Shown here piece by piece: positions 17,642-28,226 of a DNA stretch of 64,000 bases. The notes under the pieces are model-generated. The model worked only from the letters and a program-made list of their open reading frames with translations, searched no databases and was not told the origin of the DNA. Position 1 is the first letter of the stretch. Each line of letters opens with the position of its first letter. A program made the translations under genes and the position numbers. This DNA is from Fertoeibacter niger (GTDB lineage: Bacteria; Pseudomonadota; Alphaproteobacteria; Rhodobacterales; Rhodobacteraceae), in contig NZ_WHUT02000012.1 in assembly GCF_009380135.2 (NCBI RefSeq), positions 61,291-125,290 of the forward strand, in the 5' to 3' direction.

Positions 17642-19027
17642 ATGACCGAACCACCGCCCCGCTTTCCGCTGCAAAACCCGGCCCCGGCGGAACCTTCGGC
17701 CATGGTGTCGCGTGGGCGGTATGAGCGGGAAAAGCGCGCCCGGCAAGAGGCCGAGGCGCTGCTGGAGGCGAAAAGCCGCGAACTTTACGAGGCGAATCAG
17801 GCGCTTACCCGACAGGCCGAGGCGCTGGAACGCGCCGTGCGCGAACGCACCGCCGATCTGGAGGCCGCCCGCGCGCAGGCCGAGGCAGCGAATGCCGCCA
17901 AGTCGATCTTTCTGGCCAGCATGAGTCACGAGATCCGCACCCCGATGAACGGCGTGCTGGGCATGACCACCGCATTGCTGGAAACCGATCTGGCCCCGGT
18001 GCAGCGCGACATGCTGGAGGTCATACTGGGCTCCGGCGATCTTTTGCACAGCGTGATCAACGATATACTTGATCTGTCCAAGATCGAGGCCGGCAAGTTC
18101 GAGATCGAATCGCTGCCTTTCGATTTGACCGCCGCCGTGCAGTCGGTGGCCGCGCTGCATGCGTTGAAGGCGCAGGAAAAGGGGCTCGATTTCTCGGTGC
18201 GGCTGGGGGCCGGTGCGGCGGGCTGGGTGATCGGTGATCCGACGCGGCTGCGGCAGATCATGGGCAACCTGATTTCCAACGCGATCAAATTCACCGAACG
18301 CGGCGCGGTGCGGGTCATCGTTGACCAGATCAGCGCGGGGCAGGGGGCCAGCTTGCGCATCACCGTGTCCGATACCGGGCCGGGCATTCCGCCTGACCGC
18401 TGTGCGCAGCTGTTCGCGCCCTATGCGCAGGCGGGGGCGGGGGTGTCACGCCAGCATGGCGGCACCGGGCTTGGCCTGTCGATCGCGCGGCAGTTCTGCC
18501 GGTTGATGGGCGGTGACATCACGGTGCAAAGCCATCCCGGTTTTGGCACCACCTTTGTCGCCCGCCTGAACGTCACGCCCACGGTTCCTCCGCCGCTGGT
18601 GGGGCAGGGCGAGCCGGAGCGAGAGTTTGCCGCCCTTCTGCGGCATCGACGGCTGAACATTCTGGCGGCCGAGGACAACGGCACCAACCAGCTTGTGCTG
18701 CGCAGCCTGCTGCGACGGTTCGACCTGCGGCTTGACATCGTGGGCAATGGCCATGCCGTGCTGGAGGCCTGGGCCGCGCGCACCCCCGATGTGATCCTGA
18801 TGGATGTGCAGATGCCGGGCATGAACGGGCTGGAGGCAACAGCTGCCATCCGCGCCGCCGAGGCCAGCGGCGGGCTGCGCCGCACCCCGATCATCGCGCT
18901 GACTGCGAACACGATGCGGCATCAGGTGGCGGAATATCTGGCGCTGGGCATGGATGCCAATGTGGCCAAACCGATCCGGCGCGGCGAGTTGTTGCAGGTG
19001 ATAACGGCGCTGTTGCCGCAGGGCTGA
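17642..19027 (+). CDS. Hybrid histidine kinase partnered with H-NOX
   Basis: A 461-residue soluble kinase. An N-terminal coiled coil (about 25-85) leads to HisKA with H96 in [15 protein letters not shown]. HATPase_c follows (N box [29 protein letters not shown]), then a C-terminal receiver with phospho-acceptor D388 in [11 protein letters not shown] and K443. It lacks a sensor domain or membrane helix, as expected when H-NOX provides the input. NO-loaded H-NOX typically inhibits such kinases. No phosphotransfer protein or output regulator is adjacent, so the downstream partner is unknown. Confidence 0.9.
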   Translation: MTEPPPRFPLQNPAPAEPSAMVSRGRYEREKRARQEAEALLEAKSRELYEANQALTRQAEALERAVRERTADLEAARAQAEAANAAKSIFLASMSHEIRTPMNGVLGMTTALLETDLAPVQRDMLEVILGSGDLLHSVINDILDLSKIEAGKFEIESLPFDLTAAVQSVAALHALKAQEKGLDFSVRLGAGAAGWVIGDPTRLRQIMGNLISNAIKFTERGAVRVIVDQISAGQGASLRITVSDTGPGIPPDRCAQLFAPYAQAGAGVSRQHGGTGLGLSIARQFCRLMGGDITVQSHPGFGTTFVARLNVTPTVPPPLVGQGEPEREFAALLRHRRLNILAAEDNGTNQLVLRSLLRRFDLRLDIVGNGHAVLEAWAARTPDVILMDVQMPGMNGLEATAAIRAAEASGGLRRTPIIALTANTMRHQVAEYLALGMDANVAKPIRRGELLQVITALLPQG

Positions 19028-19033
19028 ACGGGG

Positions 19034-19058
19034 GGGCGCTGCGCCGGGATCAGCGCCC
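19034..19058 (+). terminator. Hairpin after the H-NOX kinase
   Basis: A perfect 8-bp inverted repeat, GGGCGCTG / CAGCGCCC, has a 9-nt loop and begins 6 nt after the kinase stop. There is no T-run. A further small hairpin (CCCGCC-gtgat-GGCGGG, 19158-19174) lies closer to the trpA 3' end. Confidence 0.5.
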
Positions 19059-19212
19059 TGATGGCCAACTGGCAGGGCGAAGGCGTCTCGCGCGCTTGCC
19101 GGTGGTTTGTGCCACCACAGGCATTGCGAAGCGTGCCGCCGATCGCAGCCGCAGGTTCCCGCCGTGATGGCGGGCCGCGGCGGGAACATGCGGCCGTTGC
19201 AGACCTCAGCCT

Positions 19213-20004
19213 TCAGGCCGCATGTGCCCCCGCCGCCAGCGCAGCAATGCCGGCCAGCACCTCGGCCACAGGCTTGCCCGCGCCGATTTCTTTGACAATG
19301 GCCGATCCCACCACGCAGCCATCGGCAATGCCTGCGATCCCGCGCGCCGCGTCGGGCGTTGTGATGCCAAAGCCCACGATGACAGGCAGGTCTGTGGCCG
19401 CCTTGATCCGCGCCACATCGGGGGCCACATCGGCAGGCTGCGGCGCCGCTGCCCCGGTGATCCCGGTGATCGAGACATAATACACAAAGCCGCTGGTGTT
19501 TTGCAGCACCTTGGGCAGGCGTTTGGCATCGGTTGTCGGCGTGGCCAGCCGGATGAAGTTCAACCCCGCCGCCTGCGCGGGCAGGCACAGCTCGTCATCC
19601 TCCTCGGGCGGCAGATCGACGACGATCAGCCCGTCGATGCCCGCCGCTTTCGCCTCGGCCAGAAACACATCCACCCCACGGGAATAGATCGGGTTGTAAT
19701 AACCCATCATCACGATCGGGGTTTCGGAATCGCCCTCACGGAAGGCGCGCACCATATCCAGTGTCTTGGCCAGCGTCTGTCCGCCTTCCAGCGCGCGCTG
19801 CCCGGCCAGTTGCACGGTGGGGCCATCCGCCATCGGATCGGTGAAGGGCATGCCCAGCTCGATGATGTCCACCCCCGCGCCGGGCATGCCCTGCATCACC
19901 GCCAGCGAGGTTTCGACATCCGGATCGCCCGCCATGATATAGGCGACAAAGGCTTTTTTGCCCTCGGCCCGCAGCCGAGCGAAAGTCGTGTCAATTCTGG
20001 TCAT
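19213..20004 (-). CDS. trpA: Tryptophan synthase alpha subunit
   Basis: A 263-residue TIM-barrel protein with the catalytic glutamate in [17 protein letters not shown], the second acidic residue in the same block, and the phosphate-binding [12 protein letters not shown]. It cleaves indole-3-glycerol phosphate and passes indole to TrpB. trpB is not adjacent in this window, which is common when trp genes are split. It is divergent from ychF across about 157 bp. Confidence 0.96.
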   Translation of the reverse strand: MTRIDTTFARLRAEGKKAFVAYIMAGDPDVETSLAVMQGMPGAGVDIIELGMPFTDPMADGPTVQLAGQRALEGGQTLAKTLDMVRAFREGDSETPIVMMGYYNPIYSRGVDVFLAEAKAAGIDGLIVVDLPPEEDDELCLPAQAAGLNFIRLATPTTDAKRLPKVLQNTSGFVYYVSITGITGAAAPQPADVAPDVARIKAATDLPVIVGFGITTPDAARGIAGIADGCVVGSAIVKEIGAGKPVAEVLAGIAALAAGAHAA

Positions 20005-20161
20005 GTCCCCGCCCGCCTGTCCTTGATGCTTTTCATGTCTGTGCGACAGGCGGGGCGGAAAATCAATGGCCTGTCACAGCCTGCCGCGCGTGGCAAAGCG
20101 GTGCTTGCGCCGGGGCGGGGGCTTGCCTAAAAGCCCTGCAAACCTTGGATCGGAGAATGCA

Positions 20162-21259
20162 ATGGGCTTTCGCATGGGGATTGTCGGCCTGCCGAACGTG
20201 GGGAAATCCACGCTCTTCAACGCGCTGACCCGCACCGCTGCCGCACAGGCCGCGAACTTTCCGTTCTGCACGATCGAGCCGAATGTGGGCGAGGTGGCGG
20301 TGCCCGATGCGCGGCTGGAAAAGCTGGCGGCGATTGCGGGCAGCAAGCAGATCATCCCCACGCGGATGACGTTCGTTGACATCGCGGGACTGGTGCGCGG
20401 CGCCTCGAAGGGTGAGGGGCTGGGCAACCAGTTCCTTGCAAACATTCGGGAATGTGACGCCATCGCCCATGTGCTGCGCTGTTTCGAGGATGGCGACATC
20501 ACCCATGTCGAGGGCCGGATCGACCCGGTGGCCGATGCCGAAACCATTGAAACCGAACTGATGCTGGCCGATCTGGAATCGATCGAGCGGCGGCTGGCGA
20601 ACCTCGCCCGCAAGCTGAAGGGCGGCGACAAGGACAGTCTGGACCAGGACCGGCTGCTGCGCGCAGCCCTTGCGGCGCTGGAGGCGGGAAAGCCCGCCCG
20701 CACCGTGAAAGTGGCCGAAGATGACCAGCGCACATGGCGTCTGTTGCAACTGCTGACCTCGAAACCCGTGCTTTATGTCTGCAATGTAGAGGAATCCTGT
20801 GCGGCCGATGGCAACAGCCAGTCGGCCCGTGTGGCGGCGATGGCTGCGGCGCAGGGTGCGGCTTCCGTTGTGATTTCCGCCCGGATCGAGGAAGAGATCA
20901 GCCAGCTGCCCGCCGACGAGGCCGCGATGTTCCTGGAGGAGATGGGCCTGCACGAGGCGGGTCTGGACCGGCTGATCAAGGCGGGCTATGCGCTTTTGGG
21001 CCTGTCCACCTATTTCACCGTCGGCCCGAAAGAGGCCCGCGCCTGGACGATCACCAAGGGCATGCTGGCCCCGCAGGCGGCGGGCGTGATCCATGGCGAC
21101 TTCGAGAAGGGCTTCATCCGGTCGGAAACGATTGCCTATGAGGATTACATCGCGGGCAAGGGCGAGGCGGGGGCGAAAGAGGCCGGCAAGTTCCGCGTGG
21201 AAGGCAAGACCTATGAGGTGAAGGACGGCGACGTCCTGCACTTCCTCTTCTCTGGCTAA
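20162..21259 (+). CDS. ychF: Redox-regulated/ribosome-associated GTPase-ATPase YchF
   Basis: A 365-residue OLA1/YchF protein. It has the P-loop GLPNVGKST, switch regions FPFCTIEPNVG and FVDIAGLVRGAS, the non-canonical NxxE nucleotide-specificity motif (CNVEE) that favours ATP, and the C-terminal TGS domain (TKGMLAPQAAGVIHGDFEKGFIRSE). It is a conserved core translation-associated protein. Start at ATG 20162 after GGAGAATGCA. Confidence 0.96.
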   Translation: MGFRMGIVGLPNVGKSTLFNALTRTAAAQAANFPFCTIEPNVGEVAVPDARLEKLAAIAGSKQIIPTRMTFVDIAGLVRGASKGEGLGNQFLANIRECDAIAHVLRCFEDGDITHVEGRIDPVADAETIETELMLADLESIERRLANLARKLKGGDKDSLDQDRLLRAALAALEAGKPARTVKVAEDDQRTWRLLQLLTSKPVLYVCNVEESCAADGNSQSARVAAMAAAQGAASVVISARIEEEISQLPADEAAMFLEEMGLHEAGLDRLIKAGYALLGLSTYFTVGPKEARAWTITKGMLAPQAAGVIHGDFEKGFIRSETIAYEDYIAGKGEAGAKEAGKFRVEGKTYEVKDGDVLHFLFSG

Positions 21260-21489
21260 GCTGTTGCGGGCATCGGGTTGACCGCAAGCCGAGCGGCGAC
21301 TTGCGTGTTGCACCGGGCTTGCAGGCCGCCACTGGCGGTTCACAATGCGTTTGCCCCGGCGACGCAGGGCCGGCGGGCAGCAAAAACCCGCAGCAAAGAC
21401 ACCGCCATGTCCTGCGGATCAAAGCTGCGGGCGCGGAAATGGTCTTGCGCGACAAGGGGGTATCGGTCGCGGTTTCCTGCCGTGATGTC

Positions 21490-21789
21490 TCATGTCAGGC
21501 TCAGCACAGTCATCAGGATCACCACCGCCGCCCGCGCCAGGTCGCCATGCCGGTGTGGCGGATCGTGGCGTGCAGCGGACCGCCAGACGCCGACAACTGC
21601 CACGACATTGTAGGGAACCGAGAAACCATAGCCCACGATCAGGGCTGGCCAGGGTTGATCCATCGACAGCAGCACCAGGAAGGCGATGCTGGTCGTGAGG
21701 TTGACCAGCAGCCCCCCAAACACGGCCCATGTCCAGAAGGCATCATCAAGGCGCAGGTCGCCACGCCACAGTGCTGTCAGCTTTTCCAT
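21490..21789 (-). CDS. Small membrane protein, unknown function
   Basis: A 99-residue protein starting MEKLTALWRGDLRLDDAFWTWAVFG, with three hydrophobic segments (GGLLVNLTTSIAFLVLL, ALIVGYGFSVPYNVVAVVGVW, ARAAVVILMTVLSL). ATG 21789 is chosen from a longer open frame because CAGGG lies just upstream and the preceding codons look random. Comparable small proteins are annotated only as hypothetical in related bacteria, as far as recalled. No neighbouring gene suggests a role. Confidence 0.6.
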   Translation of the reverse strand: MEKLTALWRGDLRLDDAFWTWAVFGGLLVNLTTSIAFLVLLSMDQPWPALIVGYGFSVPYNVVAVVGVWRSAARHDPPHRHGDLARAAVVILMTVLSLT

Positions 21790-22408
21790 AGGCCCTGTTT
21801 GGTCATCATCGGGCAAAATGCCACACATTCCGCCCGTTGCATCGCTGGGGCCAAGCCGATTCTTGGTTGGCCGGGCTTGTCGCGTCAACCCCCAAGAGCG
21901 CTGCATTTCGATCTTGTCCTGACTATAAAGGCCGCACCGATGGGCAGTAACTGCCGCCAAAGCCGCCGCAAATGGCCAAACCATCATGGGCCCGACCGAT
22001 CAGCGCAAGCGCATTGCGGCGGGTCATCCATCGCCGGGTTCCGCGCCATCTTTGACGCACCCAGAAGCCGCAGCGGCGGATGGATGTGGCCATGGTTCAT
22101 CTGCCTTGCTACGCTTTGCCCGGTCAAAGGTGCGGCAGCGAAGCGCCTAAGCTCCGGTGGCCCCTTTGGGACGGCCGCCTTCAGATATTTTGCCAACGAC
22201 CGCAGATGGGGCCGATCAACCGCGACATGTGCTGTCGTCAGATCGCGCGCAATTGGCCGGACCGGATTGCACGCTCAACCCTTCCGGAAAATCGGGCACG
22301 AAGCGGGAATAAAGCAGCCGAGCACTCAATGCAGCAAAAGTGTCGTTTATCTGAAACCCGCGCGCGGTAAGCCAAGCGCAGGAATCGTATTTTTCCGAAG
22401 GGGTGACC
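21790..22408 (+). other. Gene-free stretch upstream of the acyl-CoA operon
   Basis: About 620 bp with no open frame that can be supported on either strand; the longest frames lack ribosome-binding sites and recognisable products. It must contain the promoter of the 22.4-31.3 kb operon. No FNR-type box or clear sigma-70 pair was found. Confidence 0.5.
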
Positions 22409-23173
22409 ATGTTTTCGCTGGCTGGCAAGACTGCATTGATCGTCGGCATTGCAAACGAGCATTCCATCGCCTGGGGCTGCGCGCAGGCGCTGAAGGCCCA
22501 AGGGGCCGATCTGGCGGTGACCTGGCTGAACGACAAGGCCGAACCCCATGTCCGCCCGCTGGCCGAACAGGTGGGGGCGTCGATCATGATGCCGCTGGAT
22601 GTGTCGGTGCCGGGGCAGTTGGAGGCGGTGTTCGACCAGATCACGTCGCAGTGGGGGCGGCTTGACGCGCTGATCCATTCCATCGCCTTTGCGCCGCGCG
22701 CCGACTTGCAGGGCCGGGTCGTCGATTGTTCCGCCGAAGGGTTTGCCCTGGCGATGGATGTCTCGGTGCATTCCTTCGTGCGGATGATCCGGCTGGCAGA
22801 GCCGCTGATGCCCCAGGGCGGGTGCTGTCAGTCTGTGTCGTTCTTCGGGTCGTCGCGTGTGGTGCGGCACTACAACATGATGGGTCCGGTCAAGGCGGCG
22901 CTGGAAAGCGTGGTGCGCTACACCGCCGCAGAACTGGGGCCGCAAGGCATCCGCGTGCATGCCCTGTCACCCGGGCCGCTGAAAACCCGGGCCGCCAGCG
23001 GAATCGACCACTTTGACGAGCTTCTGTCGGCCGCGTCCGAGCGCGCCCCGACACACCAACTGGCCACGATCGAGGATGTGGGGGCGATGTGCGCCTTTCT
23101 TGCCTCGGACGAGGCGCGCAATCTGACCGGCGGTGTGCATGACATCGACGGCGGCTTCTCGATCACCGCGTAA
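22409..23173 (+). CDS. Enoyl reductase of the FabI type (SDR)
   Basis: A 254-residue protein with the FabI-style cofactor site ([23 protein letters not shown]), the Ser-Ile-Ala-Phe-Ala segment, and Tyr155-x6-Lys162 (YNMMGPVK). The first active-site tyrosine of FabI (SYLG in E. coli) is replaced by phenylalanine (SFFG), so activity on acyl-CoA rather than acyl-ACP is possible. It starts at ATG 22409 after GAAGGGG and leads an operon with a DUF3141 protein, MaoC-Pta and AckA. This suggests reduction of short enoyl-CoA in a fermentative or storage pathway rather than bulk fatty acid synthesis. Confidence 0.85.
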   Translation: MFSLAGKTALIVGIANEHSIAWGCAQALKAQGADLAVTWLNDKAEPHVRPLAEQVGASIMMPLDVSVPGQLEAVFDQITSQWGRLDALIHSIAFAPRADLQGRVVDCSAEGFALAMDVSVHSFVRMIRLAEPLMPQGGCCQSVSFFGSSRVVRHYNMMGPVKAALESVVRYTAAELGPQGIRVHALSPGPLKTRAASGIDHFDELLSAASERAPTHQLATIEDVGAMCAFLASDEARNLTGGVHDIDGGFSITA

Positions 23174-23183
23174 GGAGACTGCC

Positions 23184-25676
23184 ATGGTCAACGTTTTCGA
23201 CATGTTCGATCCCGCCCGCCAGCCCGCCGTGCCCCGCCCGGAAGGCGATGTGCTGGACGTGATGCGCCGCACGATGGAAACAATGGAGCGCGAGCTGACC
23301 GCCACTGCGGCCACATCGAACATCCTGTCCACCGCCGCGCAGCGCCATACGCAGCGGATTTCGGACACCCATTCGGCCCGCGCCCGCGATTCGGTCGCCA
23401 AGGCCGAGGCGCTGATGCAGGCCCTGCGCGACAATCAGGCCAACGGTGGCCTTGTCCAGGCCTGGCGCGACTATGTGCGGGATGCGACCGAACGCGCGGT
23501 TCTGAGCATGGATACACTGCGCAAGCGCGGTGACATCTTCTTGCAGCATGAAGAGGCAGGCTGCCCGCCGGTGCTGGTCTATGACTACGAGATCGTGATG
23601 GATGGCGCCGACCTGCCGTTCCCGTCGAACTACATGCTGCTGCGCATCCTGCCGCCCGAAGGTGTGACGATCATCGACACCCGCCGCCCCTATGTCATCA
23701 TCGACCCGCGCGCGGGTCACGGGCCGGGCATTGGCGGGTTCAAGTCGGACAGTCAGGTGGGCGTGGCGCTGCGCGAGGGCCATCCGGTGTATTTCGTGGC
23801 CTTCCGCCGCGAGCCTGAGCCGGGGCAATTCCTGTCCTACGTCACCCGCGCAGAGGCGGCCTTTGTGCGCGAGGTGATGCGCCGGCACCCCGAGTCGGCC
23901 AAGCCGGTGGTCATCGGCAACTGTCAGGGGGGCTGGGCCACACTGCTGCTGGCTGCGACCAACCCCGACCTGACCGGGCCGGTCGTGATCAACGGTGCGC
24001 CGGTTGCCCCGTGGTCGGGCAAGGTGGGCGAGAACGTGATGCGCTACAACGCCGGGGTTCTGGGCGGCACGTGGATTCCGATGCTGCTGTCCGACCTTGG
24101 CGGCGGCATCTTTGACGGCGCGCATCTGGTGCAGAACTTTGAACAGATGAACCCGTCGCGCACATTGTTCCGCAAATATACCGATCTCTTCCGCGACATC
24201 GACAAGGGCGACGAGACGTTCCTTGATTTCGAACGCTGGTGGGGCGGGTTCTTCTTGCTGAACGAGCCGGAAATCAAGTGGATCGTCGAGCAGTTGTTCG
24301 TCGGCAACCGTCTGATCAAGAACGAGGCCCGGATCGAGCCCGGCCGCCCGGTTGACCTGAAGGCGATCCGCGCGCCGATCATCGTCTTCGCCAGCCACGG
24401 CGACAACATCACCCCGCCGCAGCAGGCGCTGAACTGGATCGCCGAAACCTATGCCGATGTGCAGGAAATCCGCATCCGGGGTCAGCGCATCGTCTATATG
24501 GTGCACGATCAGGTCGGGCATCTGGGGATTTTCGTATCGTCGGGCATCGCGAACCGCGAACATACCGAAGTGGCATCCACCCTCAAGACCATCGAGGCTC
24601 TGGCCCCCGGCCTTTACGAGATGACCATCGTCGATGTGACGGAAAAGAACGGGCAGAAACACTTCACCGTCGGCTTTTCGGAACGCACCTTCGCCGATAT
24701 CCGCGGGCTGGACGACGGCCACAATGATGAGCAGTCCTTTGCCGCCGTGGCGCGGGCGTCGGAAATTCAGGCGCAGGTCTATGACACGATGCTGCGCCCG
24801 ATGATCAAGGCGGCCGTCACCGGGACTGCCGCCGAGATGAGCCGGGCGCTGCATCCGCAGCGGCTGACCCGGGCGCTGGCCTCGTCGCGCAACCCCATGG
24901 TCAAGCCGGTCGAGGCGATGGCGCAAAAGGTGCGCGAGACCCGCGTGAAGGCCGCACCCGACAACCCGTTCCTTGCGGCCGAGGCGCTGTGGGTGCAGAC
25001 CACCGAACAGATGATCGACGTGATGCGCGACGTGCGCGACATGACGTTCGAACTGGCCTTCTACACGATGTGGGGCAACCCTTGGGTCCGCGCCTTCGGC
25101 AAGACCCACGAGACGCGCCGCACGCTCAAGACCAGTGACGAGTTGCGCGGCCTGCCCGAAGTGGCGCAGGCCCTGATGACGATGGAACTGGGCGGCTTCC
25201 CCGAAGCGGTGATCCGCATGCTGGTGCTGCTGGCGGAAAACCGCGGTCAGGTGCGACGCGACCGTCTGGAACGCGCCAGCCGGGTGTTGACGCAGGACGA
25301 ACCGTTCCGCAGCCTTGGGGCGGAACGCCGGGCGATGATCATCCATCAGCAGACCCTGATCGCGACTTATGAAGAGGAGCGGGCCATCGAAACCCTGCCG
25401 CTGCTGCTGCCCGACGCCAAGGACCGCGAGCTGGCCTTGCAGGTTGTGCAGTATGTGCCCGGCGTGATCGAGGAAATGTCGCCGCGCACCCTGTCGCTTT
25501 TGCAGCGGTTCCGCGATGTGCTGGGTCTGCCGCCGCTGACCGGCGATGTGGTGGACGACCCGCTGCATGTGGAGCCGGAGGCAGAACCGGCCCCTGTTGC
25601 CGATCAGGTGGTCGCCGCACCAACCCGAAAGCCCCGCCGCGAGGCCTCAGAACAGACATCAGAAACGGTCGAATAA
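23184..25676 (+). CDS. DUF3141 protein, PhaC-like alpha/beta hydrolase
   Basis: An 830-residue protein of the DUF3141 family. The centre is an alpha/beta hydrolase whose nucleophile elbow is [10 protein letters not shown], giving a Cys247 nucleophile like the GxCxGG box of PHA synthases. Candidate Asp (SHGDNITPP) and His ([10 protein letters not shown]) complete a PhaC-like triad. A helical N-terminal region (1-110) and a helical C-terminal region (about 500-800) flank it. The start follows TAAGGAGACTGCC, 10 bp after the reductase stop. Acyl transfer or hydrolysis on short-chain hydroxyacyl-CoA is a reasonable inference; the true activity is not known to me. Confidence 0.82.
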   Translation: MVNVFDMFDPARQPAVPRPEGDVLDVMRRTMETMERELTATAATSNILSTAAQRHTQRISDTHSARARDSVAKAEALMQALRDNQANGGLVQAWRDYVRDATERAVLSMDTLRKRGDIFLQHEEAGCPPVLVYDYEIVMDGADLPFPSNYMLLRILPPEGVTIIDTRRPYVIIDPRAGHGPGIGGFKSDSQVGVALREGHPVYFVAFRREPEPGQFLSYVTRAEAAFVREVMRRHPESAKPVVIGNCQGGWATLLLAATNPDLTGPVVINGAPVAPWSGKVGENVMRYNAGVLGGTWIPMLLSDLGGGIFDGAHLVQNFEQMNPSRTLFRKYTDLFRDIDKGDETFLDFERWWGGFFLLNEPEIKWIVEQLFVGNRLIKNEARIEPGRPVDLKAIRAPIIVFASHGDNITPPQQALNWIAETYADVQEIRIRGQRIVYMVHDQVGHLGIFVSSGIANREHTEVASTLKTIEALAPGLYEMTIVDVTEKNGQKHFTVGFSERTFADIRGLDDGHNDEQSFAAVARASEIQAQVYDTMLRPMIKAAVTGTAAEMSRALHPQRLTRALASSRNPMVKPVEAMAQKVRETRVKAAPDNPFLAAEALWVQTTEQMIDVMRDVRDMTFELAFYTMWGNPWVRAFGKTHETRRTLKTSDELRGLPEVAQALMTMELGGFPEAVIRMLVLLAENRGQVRRDRLERASRVLTQDEPFRSLGAERRAMIIHQQTLIATYEEERAIETLPLLLPDAKDRELALQVVQYVPGVIEEMSPRTLSLLQRFRDVLGLPPLTGDVVDDPLHVEPEAEPAPVADQVVAAPTRKPRREASEQTSETVE

Positions 25677-25677
25677 C

Positions 25678-27054
25678 ATGCTGCTGGTAAATCGGACCTA
25701 TGACGAAGTGCAGCCCGGCGATGTGGCCGAGCTGCGGCGGCTGATCACGGCGGACGACCTGTTCGTGTTCGCCGCCGCATCGGGCAACCACAACCCGATG
25801 CACCTGACCGACAGCGATCTGGACGGCGACGGACAGACCGAACGGGTGGCTCCGGGCATGTTCGTGGCCTCGCTGATCTCGGCTGTTCTGGGCATGCAAC
25901 TGCCGGGCGCCGGCACGCTCTATCGCCGCCAGGTGCTGGATTTCCACGCCCGCGCCCATGCGGGCGAAGAGGTGATCGTGCGCGTCGAAGTGCTGGAAAA
26001 GCTGGAGGGTGGCGTGGTGCGGCTGGCCACCACCATCCGGCGCAGCACGGACGATGCCCCTATCCTGACCGGCGAGGCGCTGGTGCAGGCGCCCACCGAA
26101 AAGTTCGAGCGCGATGGCATCGACGTGCCCGGGCTGGTGGTGCAGCGGCATCGTCATTTCGAGGCGCTGCTGATGCTGGCCAAACCCTTGCCCGCGCTGC
26201 CGACCGCTGTCGTGTGCCCCGATGATGCCAACTCGCTGGGTGGCGCGCTGCTGGCGATGCGCGAAAGCATCATCACCCCCATTCTGATCGGATCGGCGGC
26301 GGGTATCCACGCAGCCGCCGCTGAAATGGGGGCCGATCTGGCAGGGATCGAGATCATCGACATCGAAGGCGACGAGGCGGCGGCGGCCATGGCCTGCGCG
26401 CTGGTGCATCAAGGCCGGGCGGCGGCGGTGATGAAGGGCCATCTGCACACCGACGACCTGCTGCGGCCGATGATGGACAAGTCTTTGGGTCTGCGCATCG
26501 GGCGTCGGCTGACGCATGTCTTCGTGATGGACGTGCCGGGCCAGCCCGAGCCGGTGATGGTCACCGATGCCGCGATCAACATCGCACCCGACCTCGCCAC
26601 CAAAATGGACATCTGCCAGAACGCAATCGATCTGGCGCTGTCCCTGGGGATGGAGCCGCGCGTCGGCGTGCTGTCGGCGGTGGAAACGGTGAACCCGGCG
26701 ATCCAGTCGTCGATAGACGCCGCGCTGCTGTCAAAGATGGCGGATCGCGGCCAGATCAAGGGCGGGCTGGTCGAGGGGCCCCTGGCGATGGACAACGCCA
26801 TCGACATGGCCGCCGCGCGCACCAAGGGACTGACCGGCGGCGTGGCAGGGCGGGCCAACATCCTTGTCGTGCCGGGGATCGACGCAGGCAACATGCTGGC
26901 CAAGCAACTGGCCTTCGTCAGCCACGCCGAAGGCGCGGGGTTGGTTCTGGGGGCGAAGGTGCCGGTCATCCTGAACTCGCGTTCTGACAGCCCGGTGTCG
27001 CGGCTGGCGTCCTGCGCGGTGGCGGCGATCCACCACTTTGCGGGGGCCAAATGA
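25678..27054 (+). CDS. Bifunctional MaoC enoyl-CoA hydratase / phosphate acyltransferase
   Basis: A 458-residue fusion. Residues 1-145 are a MaoC hot-dog domain with the (R)-hydratase motif in FAAASGNHNPMHL. Residues from about 155 form a phosphotransacetylase/butyryltransferase domain (SLGGALLAMRESIITPILIG, GMEPRVGVLSAVETVNP, VPGIDAGNMLAKQLAF). It would hydrate enoyl-CoA or bind acyl-CoA and convert acyl-CoA plus phosphate to acyl phosphate. The start follows the DUF3141 stop by 1 bp and the stop overlaps ackA (ATGA), so the acyl phosphate product is probably handed directly to the kinase. Confidence 0.9.
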   Translation: MLLVNRTYDEVQPGDVAELRRLITADDLFVFAAASGNHNPMHLTDSDLDGDGQTERVAPGMFVASLISAVLGMQLPGAGTLYRRQVLDFHARAHAGEEVIVRVEVLEKLEGGVVRLATTIRRSTDDAPILTGEALVQAPTEKFERDGIDVPGLVVQRHRHFEALLMLAKPLPALPTAVVCPDDANSLGGALLAMRESIITPILIGSAAGIHAAAAEMGADLAGIEIIDIEGDEAAAAMACALVHQGRAAAVMKGHLHTDDLLRPMMDKSLGLRIGRRLTHVFVMDVPGQPEPVMVTDAAINIAPDLATKMDICQNAIDLALSLGMEPRVGVLSAVETVNPAIQSSIDAALLSKMADRGQIKGGLVEGPLAMDNAIDMAAARTKGLTGGVAGRANILVVPGIDAGNMLAKQLAFVSHAEGAGLVLGAKVPVILNSRSDSPVSRLASCAVAAIHHFAGAK

Positions 27055-28226
27055 CCGAGGCTGTTCTCACGCTCAACGCGGGCTCGTCCTCGCTGAAATT
27101 CGCGCTGTTTCCGGCACGGGGGGACCGCCCGCTGGCCACCGGACTGGCCGACCGGATCGGGCCCGAAGGCACGCTGAAGCTGAAGGGTCGGGACGGTCAG
27201 CCTGTGGCGGCAGCGCCCGGCGACCTGCGCAGCCATGCAGGTGCCATCCGCGCGGTGTTCGACAGCTTTCGGGGCCAATACCCTGATCTGACGTTGCGGT
27301 CGGTCGGGCACCGCGTGGTGCATGGCGGGGTCAGCCATGCCGCGCCCGTGACGGTGACGGCCACTGTGATGGCCGAACTCGAGGCGCTGGCGCCCTTTGC
27401 CCCGCTGCACCAGCCCCACAACCTGACCGGCATCCGGGCTGCGGCCGAGGCCTTTGCCGGGGTTGCGCAGGTCGCCTGTTTCGACACGGCGTTTCACCGC
27501 AACCAGCCCTGGATCAATGACGCCTTCGCCCTGCCACGTGCGTTGTATGACGAAGGTGTGCGGCGCTACGGCTTTCACGGTCTGAGCTATGACTATATCG
27601 CAAGCGTCCTGCCGGGCGAAGTGGCGCATGGGCGGGTGATCGTGGCGCATCTGGGCAACGGCGCCTCGATGTGCGCCCTGCACAATGGTCGCTCTGTGGC
27701 CTCGACCATGGGGTTTTCAGCGTTGGACGGGCTGCCGATGGGCACGCGCTGCGGCCAGATAGACCCCGGCGTGCTGCTGTATCTGATGGATCAGAAAGGC
27801 ATGTCTGCGGCGCAGATCTCGGATCTTCTGTATCGGCAATCCGGGTTGCTGGGCCTGTCGGGGCTGTCCAATGACATGCGCATGCTCGAAACCGCTGAAA
27901 CCCCTGAGGCAGAGCAGGCGATTGACTATTTCGTATACCGCTGCCAGCGCGAGATCGGCTCGCTGGCGGCTGCGGTGGGCGGGATCGACGCGCTGGTGTT
28001 CACTGCCGGCATCGGGGAAAACTCGCGCTTGATCCGCGCCCGCATCTGCGCGCGCCTGTCCTGGATGGGGATCGAACTAGACCCCGCCCGGAACGCCGAC
28101 AACGGACCGGTGATTTCAGCCGCCGGTGCGCCCACGACCGTCATGGTCATCCCGACGAACGAAGAACTGGTCATCGCCCGGGCGGCCCGTGCCGCCGTGG
28201 GGCTGACGGAACAGGAGGCGGCATGA
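27051..28226 (+). CDS. ackA: Acetate/propionate/butyrate kinase
   Basis: A 391-residue acetokinase-family enzyme with the N-terminal LTLNAGSSSLKFALF, the active-site arginine in GHRVVHGG, HLGNGASMCAL, and DGLPMGTRCGQIDPG. It makes ATP from acyl phosphate. It overlaps both neighbours by 4 bp (ATGA), the strongest coupling in the operon. Together with the upstream phosphotransacylase it forms a substrate-level phosphorylation branch. Chain-length preference cannot be told from sequence. Confidence 0.94.
   Translation: MTEAVLTLNAGSSSLKFALFPARGDRPLATGLADRIGPEGTLKLKGRDGQPVAAAPGDLRSHAGAIRAVFDSFRGQYPDLTLRSVGHRVVHGGVSHAAPVTVTATVMAELEALAPFAPLHQPHNLTGIRAAAEAFAGVAQVACFDTAFHRNQPWINDAFALPRALYDEGVRRYGFHGLSYDYIASVLPGEVAHGRVIVAHLGNGASMCALHNGRSVASTMGFSALDGLPMGTRCGQIDPGVLLYLMDQKGMSAAQISDLLYRQSGLLGLSGLSNDMRMLETAETPEAEQAIDYFVYRCQREIGSLAAAVGGIDALVFTAGIGENSRLIRARICARLSWMGIELDPARNADNGPVISAAGAPTTVMVIPTNEELVIARAARAAVGLTEQEAA

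Noticed and set aside
23163..25568. 801-codon open frame antisense to the DUF3141 gene
   Set aside because: It mirrors the high-GC codon structure of the plus-strand gene, lacks any recognisable domain and has no ribosome-binding site. The same holds for other long antisense frames at 937-3720, 29941-31347, 20063-21343 and 43237-44478.
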